Positions 1-12,054 are shown, counted from the stretch's first letter. The stretch: DNA of 64,000 nucleotides from Alentia gelatinosa (GCA_950022655.1 OX465587.1:26911716-26975715), one strand, 5' to 3'. Translations and numbers: made by a program. Notes: a model not told the origin generated them from the letters alone.

Positions 1-190
1 TGTCTCTGATTCTGTCATTCCCTGTCTGTCTGTCTGTCTGTCTCGGTCTGTCTTCCTCTCTGTCTCTGATTCTGTCATTCTCTGTATCTCTGTCTCCATT
101 TTTCTCTGTTTCTCTATTTTCGTCTCTCTGTTTCCTTGGATTTCTGTATTTCTCTCTTTGTCTTTCGCTGTCTGTATTTCTCTGAAACTT
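1..190 (+). repeat. TCTG/TCTC-rich simple repeat
   Basis: TGTC tetranucleotide runs and a repeated block of about 60 bp (TCTCTGATTCTGTCATTC at 3 and 63). Confidence 0.85.
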
Positions 191-289
191 CGCTTTAAAG
201 GAAATAAACAAAGAGGTTAAGGAGATGCGGAGGGTGTTTGGTACTAGGAGTGATCAATCTGCTTTGTGAGCTGATACCCGGCAAGTAGG

Positions 290-500
290 CCTACCGAGGC
301 TTCAATTCTCGGTGCGGCATGAGGAGTCCGGGGCCCCGGAGGCGGGGTTCCCGGGGGAGGAGCATCGACCTGACCGGCCGTCCGTCCCGAGGCCCGGTCA
401 GCGAGCAGCCACCTGAGCCGGTCTCCCGGCGCCCGGGCACTCTCAATACACTCTGATACCCGGAGTCAATATTAAGCTCCCGAACCGCTCTCTGCTCTAT
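290..500. promoter_or_regulatory. GC/CpG-rich island
   Basis: GC-rich sequence with many CpG (CCGGGGCCCCGG, CGACCTGACCGGCCG) stands out from AT-rich surroundings. It might be an unmethylated promoter island, but no TATA or first exon could be recognised. An 80-codon minus frame here is probably a by-product of GC content. Confidence 0.3.
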
Positions 501-1080
501 ACCTGACAATAGCATCACCGTTAACCAAGTCACTGCTAGGCTCTGTATTGGTACTGTGATTCTCTAGGTGATTTTTTATTGGCCGACGAAAATGTTTCGT
601 TTTTTTAACAAAGCAGTTTATTCAGAAAAAAAAGTATTTATAGACGAAAGACATCCAGGTACGTTTAAAGGAATTAATAGTGGCTATTTCAGCTTCCTCT
701 CTTTTATCGCAGCAGTCAAGCAGTCTTATGTACATGTAAACACCATGGGACATGTTTGTAAGTTAGAGTTTACTTAATGCTATTCATGTTTCTTTTCTGA
801 CGGGGATACAGTAAAAGGTAGAAGGTATCAAACAAACGAGTACATGACATATAACACGATCTATGAAAAGCTATCGGTGTCGAACAATCGGCCAATGGAA
901 AATGGGCCTATACATAAACGATCTACCTCTGAATAGACTTTAGAAATAGTCAGTCTCCCTTTTCTTAATAAACGGTGTCTGAGTTATTTTAGTTGAAGGC
1001 TCAGCCTCTCCCTGAACCTAACTGTATCAGCACTGATTTCTGCTGACCATATGCCCCTCTTTTCCACCCACCCTTTCTGC

Positions 1081-1126
1081 CACTTGGAAATTTCATCTAT
1101 CACTTCCTCTGTCCCCTCCCTCTCTC

Positions 1127-1161
<35 letters not shown>

Positions 1162-1345
1162 TGTCCTCTCTCTATCTTCCCCTGCCCATCTATTCCTGTT
1201 ATTCTTTCCCTCTCTCGCTCTGTATTGTAATCCCTCTATGCCTCCCTGCCTCTCCCACTCTCTCTCCCACTCTCCCCCTCTCTTCCTCTTTCCCTCCCTC
1301 TCCTGTTTTTCTCATCCTTTCTCTTATTCTCTCTCCACCTTTCGG
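1081..1345 (+). repeat. Pyrimidine-rich tract with (TC)n
   Basis: A pure TC run of about 30 bases at 1130-1159 lies within 260 bp that are almost all C and T. Confidence 0.85.
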
Positions 1346-2400
1346 TCTCACTCTCTACCTCTGTCAATCATCCTGGCCTCACCTTATCTTTGACTAACTC
1401 ACTCTTCACTCTGGACCAGTGGTAATTTGAAAATGTGAAAGTCCTACCCCAGTTATCTGTTCTCAGCTTCAATGACATGTCAGTTACATTGGTATATGAA
1501 GGAGTCGAGGTCAGGTGCGGCTGATAGAGGACAAAAATCGAAGCTAAATACCTTTTTCATACCTGATTTTCTCTATCAACAAACTACCGATTCGGCTTGA
1601 CCAATGAGGATACGTGATATAGATACTGTCAGATCAAGTGACCAAATTATGTTCATACGTGGATATTGTTAACCTGATTAGTGTTGACTTGAATGTAGTA
1701 ATGGAGTATGCCCCATGTTAAACAGGTGTTATAAATGGTGTATTCTTCCTGCTAAGGTGGTAATGTCCTCACGGTAAAGACTATACATTATATAGTCGGG
1801 TTGTATTTCCCATCATAATGGTGTGTCACGTGGCGAATGCTGAGAAAACAGCTTAAGGAGGAGTCCTTCAGAAGTCTCAGATAACAGACTTCCTGTCGCT
1901 GGTACCGGTAATGACTTTCTCTGAAGCCTGTAGTATCCAGGCTGGGGAACTAGCGAACACGAGCCCAGATATCAGCTCATAACAAGTTTCAAAGTACCGA
2001 CCTTGCCTTGATTATTAAACATATATATTGAAGGTATCAAATATGTATATGGACAATCTTATAAATGATATATATTATGTATAATGACTTCACATTAGTT
2101 CCAAGATGCGTCCACATGGTATCATGGTGGTCCATGTGCTCACTGGACTGGAACTTGAGCCAATGACTGATTGTAAATAAATTTAATTTCAATCATTTGA
2201 TTGTAAATAACCTCACTGAAAGTAAAGCTGCAAGTGTGTGTATAGATTTATAATTTATACTCTTTTTTTCTTTTTTTTTAAACCTTGAGTTTGGCTAGTA
2301 AACATTCCTCGAAATGCAAAGTCTTAGTCTTCAAATGGTGCAGCTCACTAATACTAGGAGCATATTATATTTTCATCATTGATGAGCTTGCTATTATAGA

Positions 2401-2693
2401 GAATAACAAGTTAATGTTTCGGGTTAAATTCAGTCTATGGATCGTTTTCCGTACCCCACCTACACCCAGTCAACTTGACATTTCTGCAACTGCCTGAGTC
2501 TAAGATCCAAACAATTGAAGCAGCAGTGGGGTTTGAGGTATTTCGGTCTCGAGTGATTGGTCATGGTAAGCTAGGCATACCTCTAAGACCCTGAGACACT
2601 GGCACCCTGCTCTATTTCCAGTATCACAGTGAATAGCACAAAGAGAGTGCTGGAAGTTTATATGTGACCACTCTAATCGTTAGGCAATGTATT
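2401..2693 (+). repeat. Dispersed repeat, copy 1
   Basis: Shares TTCAGTCTATGGAT, GAGTCTAAGATCCAAAC, GACCCTGAGACACTGGCACC and ATCACAGTGAATAGCAC in order with 38757-39034, in the same orientation, with indels. No coding frame is conserved. Confidence 0.75.
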
Positions 2694-3106
2694 TAGTTCT
2701 CGCGAGCAATCTCTAAAAATCATGAGATAATGGAAGCTTTACTGTTCATCAAATTTAAGGTCTCCATCACTCGGCCATGGGCTTCTATGCTTCGCCGGTG
2801 AATCTGTTAATTGTCACGTTTTAACAGCCATGATCCGTTAATGGAGATCTCTGCTCGGTCCCGAACCGGTGGAAAACTACTGCACGGTATGAGGACGGCG
2901 TGAGCGGTGTGTGCCAGGTGCACTGACCACTTTACACACAGGCCACCCTCTCACTATATTTTTTTGAATCATCATTAGTCGTAGTTCCTGTAATTCAGCA
3001 TTAAAGGAGATAACCCGAGTGAACACAAGCTAACGGGATGCCATGTTGGAGTGCCGGGAGTCGGGAAGTCTTCACAGTGATTCAGCGGACACTGCTGTAC
3101 TTTAGG

Positions 3107-3249
3107 GAAACTAGTTAACCTAATTGGGATGGGTCCTCGTCCCGCGTTACTTTCGTTAACACTACCGCATGAGCTCGTAGAGCGAATGCGGTAGTTTTAG
3201 CGAAACTAACAAGGGACGAGGACCCATCCCAATTAGGTTAACAAGTTTC
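3107..3249. mobile_element. Foldback element, about 70 bp arms
   Basis: The arms (3107-3170 and 3186-3249) are near-perfect reverse complements from GAAACTAGTTAACC through GGGATGGGTCCTCGTCCC to CTACCGCAT, around a loop of about 15 bases. A single strand would fold into a very stable hairpin. Confidence 0.75.
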
Positions 3250-4990
3250 ACTTGTACTATACACCTCTAAATATTCGTAAATATTCAATAACTTACTGAA
3301 ATAAGGCGATGTTGAAGCGAAAATCAAACTAGACTGGTAGTGCGGAAGTTGTTTTTTGGTACGCACAACGCACATGCATCATGATAACTCTTCACGCACA
3401 GGTACTTAGCGCAACGCATAGCAGAACATCAGCTAGGAGACTACTTGACCTCATTTGCGGGCTGGATTTATCAAAGCGTGCTGGTATGCCGGCATACCGG
3501 CACACTTCACTGGTTCGCCTAAAGTACCAATTCCACAGCAGAGGTTGGTATTTGGAGTATTTCAAGGCACAGGTGTATAGTACTACTGTTAAAGGCCGTA
3601 ACCTGAGTGAACACCAGAGTGAGTAGACACCGTGTCAGGGTGCTGGGTGGTCGGGAAACCCTCACAGCGATATGGAGGATACCATGCAGAAATCAATCAC
3701 AACATACACAGCTACCAGGTGTTCACAGACACTCTTCCAGCCGTAGTGCTGTTAAAGGGTGTCACCCCGAGGTGGGGCGGCCTGAGGGGGTCAAGTGCTG
3801 CAGTGCGTACTCAGCCGCCGAGTGGTGCAGTGGCCTGTAGGCTGTAGGAGGGTGATTGTGGCCCCTAAGATTCGAGGTCAACCCTCGACTGCAGAGCCGT
3901 CCCAAGGCATGAGAAAATATTATGTAAGGAGGTCAGGGTGAAGGTTGGGGCTTGCTGCAAATGCAGTCATTGGCTACTCGGTTTACTGTATTCCTTATAT
4001 GGAATTAAGGTAATGGGACAACTCCATGGTGGCTGTAGAGTTGGCTGAACGTGATACCAGTAAGATATGTTTATGTGCGACGTACACAGAGCGAAGTGTA
4101 AAAAGGATTCTTTTTGAAATCCAGTGGATAGCACCTTACCCTATACGCATGAACAGCAAGAAAACATATGATCAGGCATGAGGTTTTAATCTCTAAATCT
4201 GCACGTGCGAGCTAAACACACGATCACTCGTAAAATCTAGGTCCAGAGATCGATTACTCAATGACCGTAGGTGTGACTAAACATATGTAAGTCTGGTACC
4301 AGACGTTGAACGGACACAGACTGACTTATCTAACACTTGACACGCCCTCTAGATACTGAGAAACGCCTATATCTCCTTCACATTGACCACCACCTATGTC
4401 TACACGCTGTTGCAACTAAGGGGTTGGTGTGGTTCATTCCAGGCCTTGTCTATGAATTCTCGCTCTTGGACCGAGCAATTTTATTCTACATGGGTTCTGA
4501 GAGCCGCAATGCTAATAAAAAAAAATTAATACCTCATACAATTGATGATAAAGTCTACCTTCATGGTCATTTCTTTTTCAAAGTACAAATAAAAGGAAGT
4601 GGTTCAAAAAGTTTTCCGTGCGTGCGGCGTTGCCGTCGACCGACGAGAAAAAATTTTGTGGTAGCGTTACGCACAAGGCCACGTCTGACTGTCTTTGTAC
4701 AAATAAAAGGAAACATGAATATGCAAAAACGGCTTCAGGAGCGGTTATAATAATCTGCAGGGAGTGTGACATACACTACAGCTTGCGGGTCAAGGTGGCA
4801 GTAGATTGAATCTAACCAGAGCTAATGTAGTGTAGCTCTGGTGGCCAATGTAATTTTACCTGTACATGGCTAAATGATGTTGTTAGTATCAATACCTTTC
4901 AAAAAGGTTATCCTCTTGTTGACGGACACTTGAATAGATAATGGTCTGTTCTTTGAGCAATTTACTACAAAATGCAACTTGTTCTAAAAA
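3250..4990. other. No recognisable gene
   Basis: Only short frames (longest 137 codons at 4337-4750, product unrecognised). TACAAATAAAAGGAA occurs twice at 4583 and 4698. A weak tRNA-like fold near 3821-3892 is discussed under rejected items. Confidence 0.5.
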
Positions 4991-5003
4991 CGGGCTAATG
5001 GCT

Positions 5004-5175
5004 GGCGTCCACTGAACTCCCGATATGCTCCAATATGTCCTACGATGTACCTCCCGATACAAAAATTAAAATCCCGTTGAAATGTCACCTTTCTTAGGGG
5101 CAGTTAATCACCTTTCTGCAATGTGGCTCTAATGAACCCCATGAAAAAAATCTGTATCGTAGGGACTCTATGACA
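5004..5175 (+). mobile_element. GGCGTCCAC-ended MITE, diverged copy
   Basis: GGCGTCCACTGAACTCCCGA is followed by CCTACGATGTACCTCCCGAT and a GGGGCAGTTAATCACC block, collinear with the 9297 copy. The end is unclear. Confidence 0.55.
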
Positions 5176-6337
5176 TTTAATCATAATTAAAGGCTTCTCC
5201 CCACCAACGCCGTTGATCTACAATGGACCTTCCGAGAGGCTATGATTGGAAATAGCATAATTGTAGCCTATTGCTAGGTCTCCGATAATTCAAATAGTGT
5301 ACTTGGGTGTAAATTGCAGACTGTCGGAGCTGCTTCGAAGGAGCAAAAACTTAGGCCATGCTCACGATTCAATCCGTATATCAATGTAGATCTCAGGCAG
5401 AACTTTGATATTGAAATATACCATAATTTTGGAAATGTTTAATGAATCTAAATAATCTTTTTCAAGTTATTTACGACGTATCATGATATCATTTTCCAGA
5501 CACTAAAATAATCAAATTGAAAAATATAACTGTGGTAGAGTCATAATTCTGTTATGAAACTATTATCATTTTCAGACAATTAGACTTAAAGATGAAGTAC
5601 AGAAATGAGTCTTGATGATAAATTCATTAAAAATAAAGACCCGCCCCTCACACAGTGAGAGTACGGGTCTGTGTAGAGGCGGTCATGACATGTCAGGTCG
5701 GCAGCAGAATCAGTCAGGGGGTATGTAACACAGGTGGGCGGGTGTCTACAGGTCATTTATATGCAGGAATCGGAACAGGTCATGTGAGCTCTGGAAGGTA
5801 GCCCCAAGAGAACATGGATTACCTGTAAGTTCAACTGTTTTATTGTGAGGAATGGTGGGATATAAACCAGATAACAAGATAGACAGACAGGCAAAGATAC
5901 AGAGATACACACGATATATAGATACATATGATACACAGAGTTTCATACATACCTCCCCCCAACACACACCAGTACAACCTTGACCTGTCATGCCTCACTG
6001 CCCCTGCCACCTTTCTCTCACCTGGCTTTGTAATTCATTTTCATGTTGTGGTCAGTGTACTGCTGGTATTCCTGTCATAGTCGGTAATCACAGAGCCTTT
6101 GTGTGGGCAGGTAGAGGTCTCTACACTCTCCTACGTGTCAGGCTTGACTGGATCACCTGTATAGGTTCTGGTCTTATATATGCCCGTGTAGAGGTACCAA
6201 GAGAGTCGTCCCGTTTTGAGACAGGGCAGACTGCTTCATACTAGGCAGTATAGTACTCATAAGTGACTCTGTCGCAAAGGTCGCCAGTGTTATACAAAGG
6301 CCAGCGGCCGGCATACAACCCACGCTCCTCCCAGCTG

Positions 6338-6371
6338 AGAGTAAGCCCCGCCTACAGGCGGGGCTTACTCT
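6338..6371. repeat. Perfect 16 bp hairpin (AGTAAGCCCCGCC)
   Basis: Sixteen perfectly paired bases on each side of a two-base centre (AC), with a GC-rich core. It is a strong cruciform or RNA hairpin. No U-run follows on either strand, so it is not a bacterial-type terminator. Confidence 0.85.
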
Positions 6372-6415
6372 TTAGGATTAATTAACAGAGCTTAATTGGT
6401 TTATATAAGCTTTAA

Positions 6416-6610
6416 GGGGTGTCCACTGGGCTCCCGACGCGCACAGATACACGCCGATGGGGAGTTCCCGATACAAAATTCATATCGTAGCACATATCGA
6501 GGCAGTTAGTCAGGTTTCTACGATAACGCTACCCGTATCATAGAGGGTTTACGACAATCGATCATGTATTAATTGGTGTAGCGCCTCGATGTACGTCGGT
6601 GTGTATCGGC
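6416..6610 (+). mobile_element. GGCGTCCAC-type MITE, most diverged copy
   Basis: GGTGTCCACTGGGCTCCCGA, TTCCCGATACAAAATTCATA and GAGGCAGTTAGTCAGG follow the block order of the 5004 copy. Assignment rests on this order. Confidence 0.4.
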
Positions 6611-7077
6611 GACGCTTTGAGCGGGAAATTATATGAAATAACTGACGGAAAATCATGAAATTTTTAGAATACCAAACCATATAATGATAAAGCCGCTCTG
6701 CAAATATGGTGAAATTTGATAATAGATAAAGGTCTCAAATAGATCCATTTATACTTTAACTTGAAACTGATTTTTTCATTAAATATCATTATGAAATATC
6801 ATAACATGAGTTTCTATCTACAGGTAGAATATCAATCATAAATATGCACTATTTCTGGAAATTTTTGTGGGTTTTTTTTGTGGTGGTGTGTATCGGTATG
6901 TATTGTCGTTGATGGGTCCCCGGTCTTATAATGTAATCATTGATTAATAATAAATAATGTAATATGTACGGCGATTCTATATGCGCTCTTCCTAATTCCA
7001 GAATTTCATAATTTTCACAAACTATTTCACCCGCAAGAGATGCTTTCCAGTTAAATCACCTCCGAAAGGCTACGACA

Positions 7078-7343
7078 GGGGGTCGTTTTATTTTCAAATC
7101 GTGTTGGTCAGGAGAGTCCCCACGAAGGATGCTACCACGGCCGACCTATTGGACGAGAGCTCGTCAATCGCGTTCGATTATCCCTGCCGTCCATAGGGAG
7201 AGAAGTCCTAGTTCATAGTCTCCTTGGAGTGACCCCGATCGTTTGTCAGGACAAAATACACCAGTAAAACACTTCAGAGGAGACTTGAACGAGGGCTCGT
7301 AATGGTTGCAAGTGGTGACACATAGTTGTATTTTTGTAACTTA
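7078..7343 (+). repeat. Direct repeat, copy 1 of a 240-265 bp pair
   Basis: GGGTCGTTTTATTTTCAA, CGACCTATTGGACGAGAG, GTCTCCTTGGAG and GTGGTGACACATAGT occur in the same order at 8519-8753. The copies are 1.44 kb apart in direct orientation. Confidence 0.7.
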
Positions 7344-8518
7344 TTTTACCAGATTTGAACGGGCAGTCAGGTTTGAGCGGGCTGTCAGATCCTAATCTGA
7401 CTAAAAAGGTAAAGTTTCAAGCCAAGTCTAGACTGGGTTTCAGGATGATTAGAAATACTTTCACCACGTAGCCCTTTATAATCGTAGATCCTGTGGATAT
7501 TAAGATATTAAAGGTTTAGTACGCATTTTCATGAGTTCACCGCGCCATTCCCGAACCGTCTCCTTTTTAAGATTCTATGGATTCTATGTTCTATATCAGC
7601 AATCTCAGGGTAGAGAATTTTCACCTTAAGATCCCAGGAAATCCCGTCACAAGGGCGCAGAAAGTCGCGCAGAATCAGATTTAGGTGAAAACCAACAATG
7701 TTCGTCAAATGCCTCTAATTATGGCAAGGGATTATAACATATTAACCCAAAGGTCGTTTAGAATCAGTTCCCGCTCATCCAGACTGACTTTTATTCAAAT
7801 TACACTGACCATGGAATACCATTCTGAATACTTTCGGGTATCCAAGGATGGATATCTTAATAGCGGTAAATTTTGCTTGTTTTTGTTTCGTAATTCCTTT
7901 TAGAAAATTGAAGTGAGAGAAAAAGAAACGTACAAAACTAAACACAGGACATTATGTTTTAAACGATTTCATCATAGCCAAGATAACAATTGGTGTTACA
8001 TTGCAGTATCAACAGTTTTTTTTAGGACGTTTCGTAGTAGTATATTTCTCCAGGTTAAGAAGACAAACGGCGTGTCAAACTGATTTCCCGCCAATTCTGA
8101 CGCCGGACCAAAGTCGTCTGTTTCATGTGAGCATTTTTCCCCAGGAGGGGGCACGGCGAGGAAATATTTCTAGGATTGCTTGTGCGGAGATTAGAGTTTT
8201 AAGACGGATTAAATCAGAGTGGCTCTGAGCATGCGCATTGAGGTGGCGCGCGGGAAGGCGGGAAACTCGTCTTTGTCGTCTGCTCCTCAAAGAGATTCAC
8301 CTTAATGAAACGCCGCCTTGTGTTAGAGGTCTGACGGATCTGGGATAGTTGAACGAGATGCTTCCCTCGTCCTTCTCGTATATTGAGCGCATGAAGCGCT
8401 TACATACCTGCTGCCTAGGTTTAATAGGGAGAGATTATATAGACTGCGTCCTTAAAAACTAAGCCTTCACTATCTGCATAACAACTCTTTGACATCGGTA
8501 AGGTGCATATAAGACCAA

Positions 8519-8753
8519 GGGGTCGTTTTAATTTCAACTCTCGTTCGAGACCTCCACGGGCGACCTATTGGACGAGAGATCGTCAATCACGTTCGATTAC
8601 CCCTGTCGTCCACAGGGAGAGAAACCCTCGTCTGTAGTCTCCTTGGAGAGAACCCGAGGACAAAATACGCTTTAAAGACAGCTTGATGGAGACTTGAACG
8701 AGGGTTCATAATCATTACAGGTGGTGACACATAGTGGTATTTTTGGGAACTAA
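8519..8753 (+). repeat. Direct repeat, copy 2 of a 240-265 bp pair
   Basis: Collinear with 7078-7343 with about a quarter of positions changed. Related blocks (GGACGAGAGGTC, CTCTCCTTGGG) appear again at 8930-9090. Confidence 0.7.
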
Positions 8754-9156
8754 TTTCATCATTTATGAATGAATGTATATAAATCTAACAAGATAGCACA
8801 GTAATTCTCCATCTGACACCACCAGTTTTTTTCTTTTATCAAAATCATAAAGAATATATTTCCGATAGTTCAAATTAATTAAATAGCTTTTATTTGTTAT
8901 TTTGAATCACCCACGATACCTCTAGGGGTGTCACCCACAAGGAGAGGTGAAGGAGATGATAAATAATAAAACGCAAATGGACGAGAGGTCATAGATCGTC
9001 TGCTACAACTGTCCTTCCCCACGATACTTTTGTTAATCAAACCCAAACCCTCGTACGACCTCTCCTTGGGTATGTAAACTCTCGTCGCACAGAAAAAGAA
9101 CAGGGGGCTGTTGAATAAACTAAGAGCGAGAAAAAAAGTCTCCTAGAATTGTTTTT

Positions 9157-9301
9157 GGGCCACAGTGTTGTATAAAATAATATATTGTAAACAAGATATT
9201 TTGACAATAAGAGTTATCTAAACCTCTTACAAGGTGTTGTATAAAAATATATTCATTTAGAAAATATCTTTTCTTCTGTCATACAACACTGAGTAAGGCC
9301 C
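9157..9301. mobile_element. Short MITE-like element with CAGTGTTGTAT ends
   Basis: Inverted ends GGGCCACAGTGTTGTAT and ATACAACACTG..GGCCC enclose about 110 bp of AT-rich sequence with repeated TTGTATAAAATA. The right end overlaps the start of the GGCGTCCAC-ended copy at 9297. Confidence 0.5.
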
Positions 9302-9535
9302 GGCGTCCACCTACTACGATATGGCTCCGATATGGTCTACGATGCACCTTCTGATAAAAAAATCAAAATCGCGTCGGAAGGTCACCTATTATCGGGGCAG
9401 TTGACCACATTTCTGCGATTAGACACCGATAAAAACACCCTACAATGCGTAGTTGATTGGCATGTCTAGACATATGTCTACGATTTTGCACCTTCCCGAT
9501 ATCTCTCCGATATTTGGTTTTTTTATCGGTGCTAT
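9297..9535 (+). mobile_element. GGCGTCCAC-ended MITE, 3' truncated copy
   Basis: It starts GGCCCGGCGTCCACCTACTA and follows the 61013 copy closely to the ATCGGTGC block. The right inverted repeat is missing. It has an extra GGGGCAGTTGACC block also seen in the 5004 copy. Confidence 0.7.
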
Positions 9536-9539
9536 TCTA

Positions 9540-10320
9540 CAGTATCATCACTTGCCTTTCACAACCTCACAATACAACACATGCATCTGACATTATTTTA
9601 ATCTTGTTTTACAGTACCTTTTGTTTCCTTTCACACTCTCACTATACACCACACATGTCTGTCTCTATCTTTATCTCGTTCTACTCTAAAGCACACCGAC
9701 CCATATCTCACAGCATGTCTCCCAAAGCTCAATAAAGACTCTTACAGGAAAGCCCCTCCCTTATTCAATAATTAGCGCTATAAATCATTAAAAGAGACAT
9801 AAAACAATGCACATGTTGGGCTGAGCCTCCAACAGTCTACTTCAGCTGTGATCAATAGGCACAGTGCAGTGTTATATTGACTGGTTTGTCGTAGGCTGAA
9901 ATAGACGTTCAATGTAAAGTGCGACATTCTCAAATATCTCTCTGACAACACTCCAGCCGAGTGGAAAATTCTGCCCGCTATATATGCGCAGGATGCCTTG
10001 GGGGCCATTGACAATACGGCTTTAAAGGATTTTTGAAATGGTGTTCTTGTACCATTAAGATTAGATGAAAAAGATTTTTACCTTTAATCTGAAATCAAAG
10101 AAAGTTATGTTTCAAGTGAGGTACATGTAGCTCTACAATGATTTTTACAAATTCTTAACCCCCAAAACACAAAAGGAAACAAGGGAATTTCATAAAAGGA
10201 TGCGGGTAGTATAAAGTATATTTTTCTACTATATTCTACTCCAGATTAGAGTGAGGATTGAGAGGTTTTTCCAAACGGATTGATAAAAGTGGTTTAGCTG
10301 TATATATGCATATATACATT
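9540..10320. other. No recognisable gene
   Basis: AT-rich with short unrelated frames. Two blocks of similar text (TTTCACA(A/C)CCTCAC, ATACAACACATG) at 9557 and 9632 suggest a small local duplication. Confidence 0.45.
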
Positions 10321-10326
10321 CATATA

Positions 10327-10327
<1 letters not shown>

Positions 10328-10387
<60 letters not shown>
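10328..10387. repeat. (TA)n microsatellite
   Basis: Nearly 60 bases of alternating TA. The frame opened on the minus strand is a repeat artefact. Confidence 0.95.
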
Positions 10388-10388
<1 letters not shown>

Positions 10389-11039
10389 CATTATATACAT
10401 CAGCTTTCGTTTCTAAATTAAAAGAAAACACACCCTTGGAAGTCATTGCAAGCCACATTTGTGTTTTGTGTATATATAGAGATCGGTTGATAATGGGTGA
10501 CAGTGGTTCGCCTGTATAATTACAGAAGAGCATTGATTAACTGCCAACTAACTTAAAGGCCAGTGGAGAGGCTCACACATATGTCTGTTCATGTCAAGTG
10601 CTCTGAGGAACGTGGAATTTTTATGACAATTTTTTGGCTTTTCTCTACTCTGCCTAAGATAGGGCCTCAACTTAAGGCACACTGGGTTGAGTTGAGGCTG
10701 TGAATGTGGTCTTGTTGTGGCCTTGTTGGCACGTCACCATGCCTCTGCCGTGCATCGACTTTTGTATTTTGCCAGAAAGGTTGCCGTCAGGTTTACGTTG
10801 ATGTACGGTCACTTATGCTGGTCACATCAGTGTCATGCTTGTGGACCCTTTCACTTATAATTACTTACAATGGACAGGTTGAGTCAAGGTGACCTAAGGT
10901 TAGTTATGGCAGAACATGCCCCAACAGCTCCACAGCAGCTCCATAGTGTACTCCATGTATAAAAATGTGCTCAAGGAGGCTTCTTCAGTGTCTCTGAGTG
11001 CATTCACAAGGCAACACCTCAAAACATTAATACTGGCAG

Positions 11040-11394
11040 TACTCATAGCGAGAGTGGTTCAAGGTCACTTTAAGTGGAAACAAAGTGTAAAGGATTTACA
11101 TGAACTGTTTGACATTGAACTACTTGAAACGAGGTGGTACAGGCAAATGTGTAATTATATGTATAAGTTGGCATCTAATCAAGATAATTTAGATACACGG
11201 CTACGTAGAACAAGATCAGACACTGTAAAGTTAAGTTTAAAACCTTCCGCCATAAAACATCCTTCTACGAAAGGTCTCCACTATACCGAGGCACGAAAAT
11301 ATGGGACACCCTGCCTCCGGACACTCAACGAGCCCCGAACCTAAAAATGTTTAAGAAATTGATCAACGAACAATTGTGCAATGATATTGAATGA
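11040..11394 (+). pseudogene. C-terminal fragment of a non-LTR retrotransposon ORF2
   Basis: The plus strand carries the end of a CR1/Jockey-like ORF2: KDLHELFDIELLETR, then YMYKLAS, RRTRSD and, after a frameshift near 11260-11275, a segment with SPLYRGTKIWDTLPP and a closing lysine-rich helix ending at a TGA (11392-11394). The Arg-Thr-Arg motif followed by YRG, WxxLP and FKK is the common tail of this protein class. It resembles the tail at 37690-37955 but is clearly a different family member. It is directly followed by other transposon relics. Confidence 0.75.
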
Positions 11395-11625
11395 CTCTTG
11401 GACCAAGGAAACGACTAGGACATTATTTTTGCCATAAATGAAGTGAATGTATATTCTACTATATCGTATTATGCCAATAACATTGTTATATTACTCACCT
11501 TTATACACTATCACTCTTGTTTTTGTCATCACACCCACATTTCCAAGTGGAAGAACTACTATTGTAGAATTTGGAATTTGCAATAAAAAAAAAAAAATAG
11601 CGATCAGCCGGCACCTCACAGAATT

Positions 11626-11910
11626 GGCAGTGTCAAAGAACAGGGAGACTCAAGCAGCGAGGCGCAGAAGACAAAAACGTAGTACTTTGGTGCGCCATTA
11701 GTTGTGTGAATCTACGCGCAGGTTATATGGTCAATTCTCCACTTTGCTGACTCAGGAACTGCATGTAGGAGATAAAGCCAGCTTCCAGAACTACCTTCAA
11801 ATGCTGCCTGAGCTGGTCTTAGATTGTCTGTCACTCTCAGGCATCTGGCCACTAGTGACAAATATCCACCGCATGCATACAGCATTCAATGCAGTAAAAA
11901 CCCATCAGGT
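11626..11910 (+). pseudogene. PIF/Harbinger-type transposase, N-terminal fragment
   Basis: The frame reads a basic start (NRETQAARRRRQKR), an in-frame TAG at 11699 where the family usually has a tryptophan, then LCESTRRLYGQFSTLLTQEL, DKASFQNYLQMLPEL and a degraded ISPLV-like block. This order resembles the N-terminus of Harbinger DDE nucleases, in which a short basic start precedes a conserved LxxELRxED..F.NYLRM block. The catalytic DDE part is missing: sequence similarity stops near 11910, where a fragment of another element on the opposite strand begins. Assigned from remembered family motifs, not a search. Confidence 0.7.
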
Positions 11911-11923
11911 TAGGTTATCCATA

Positions 11924-12046
11924 TCAATTGTCTAATATGTTTAGTCCTTCTGGTGCATGTGTTTGGAGTTTGTGAATCCAGTTGAATTCGATTTTATCCA
12001 TTGGTCTGCTTGCTTCTTTGCTGTTTGGACGGCTGTAGATAAAGTC
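11924..12046 (-). pseudogene. C-terminal tail of a GIY-YIG/Penelope-like retroelement protein
   Basis: Forty codons and a TGA (11924-11926) on the minus strand read DFIYSRP, then IEFNWIHKLQTHAPEGLNI near the stop. The pattern WI-x-K-L-x-T-x-x-P-x-GLN is typical of the extreme C-terminus of GIY-YIG endonuclease-bearing retroelement proteins. The remainder would lie beyond 12046, but a tandem repeat begins there, so only the tail survives. It butts against the Harbinger fragment in a head-to-head arrangement. Confidence 0.55.
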
Positions 12047-12054
12047 CAAAACTA

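Noticed and set aside
3821..3892. tRNA-like fold (GCCGAGTGG start, CGAGG/CCTCG arm)
   Set aside because: A T-arm-like stem exists but the loop lacks TTCGA in the right place and no acceptor stem forms; too weak to call.
4337..4750. 137-codon plus frame
   Set aside because: No recognised motif, overlapping frames on both strands, and an internal direct repeat; cannot be supported as a gene.
10294..10533. 79-codon frame rich in Tyr-Ile
   Set aside because: Reads through (TA)n.
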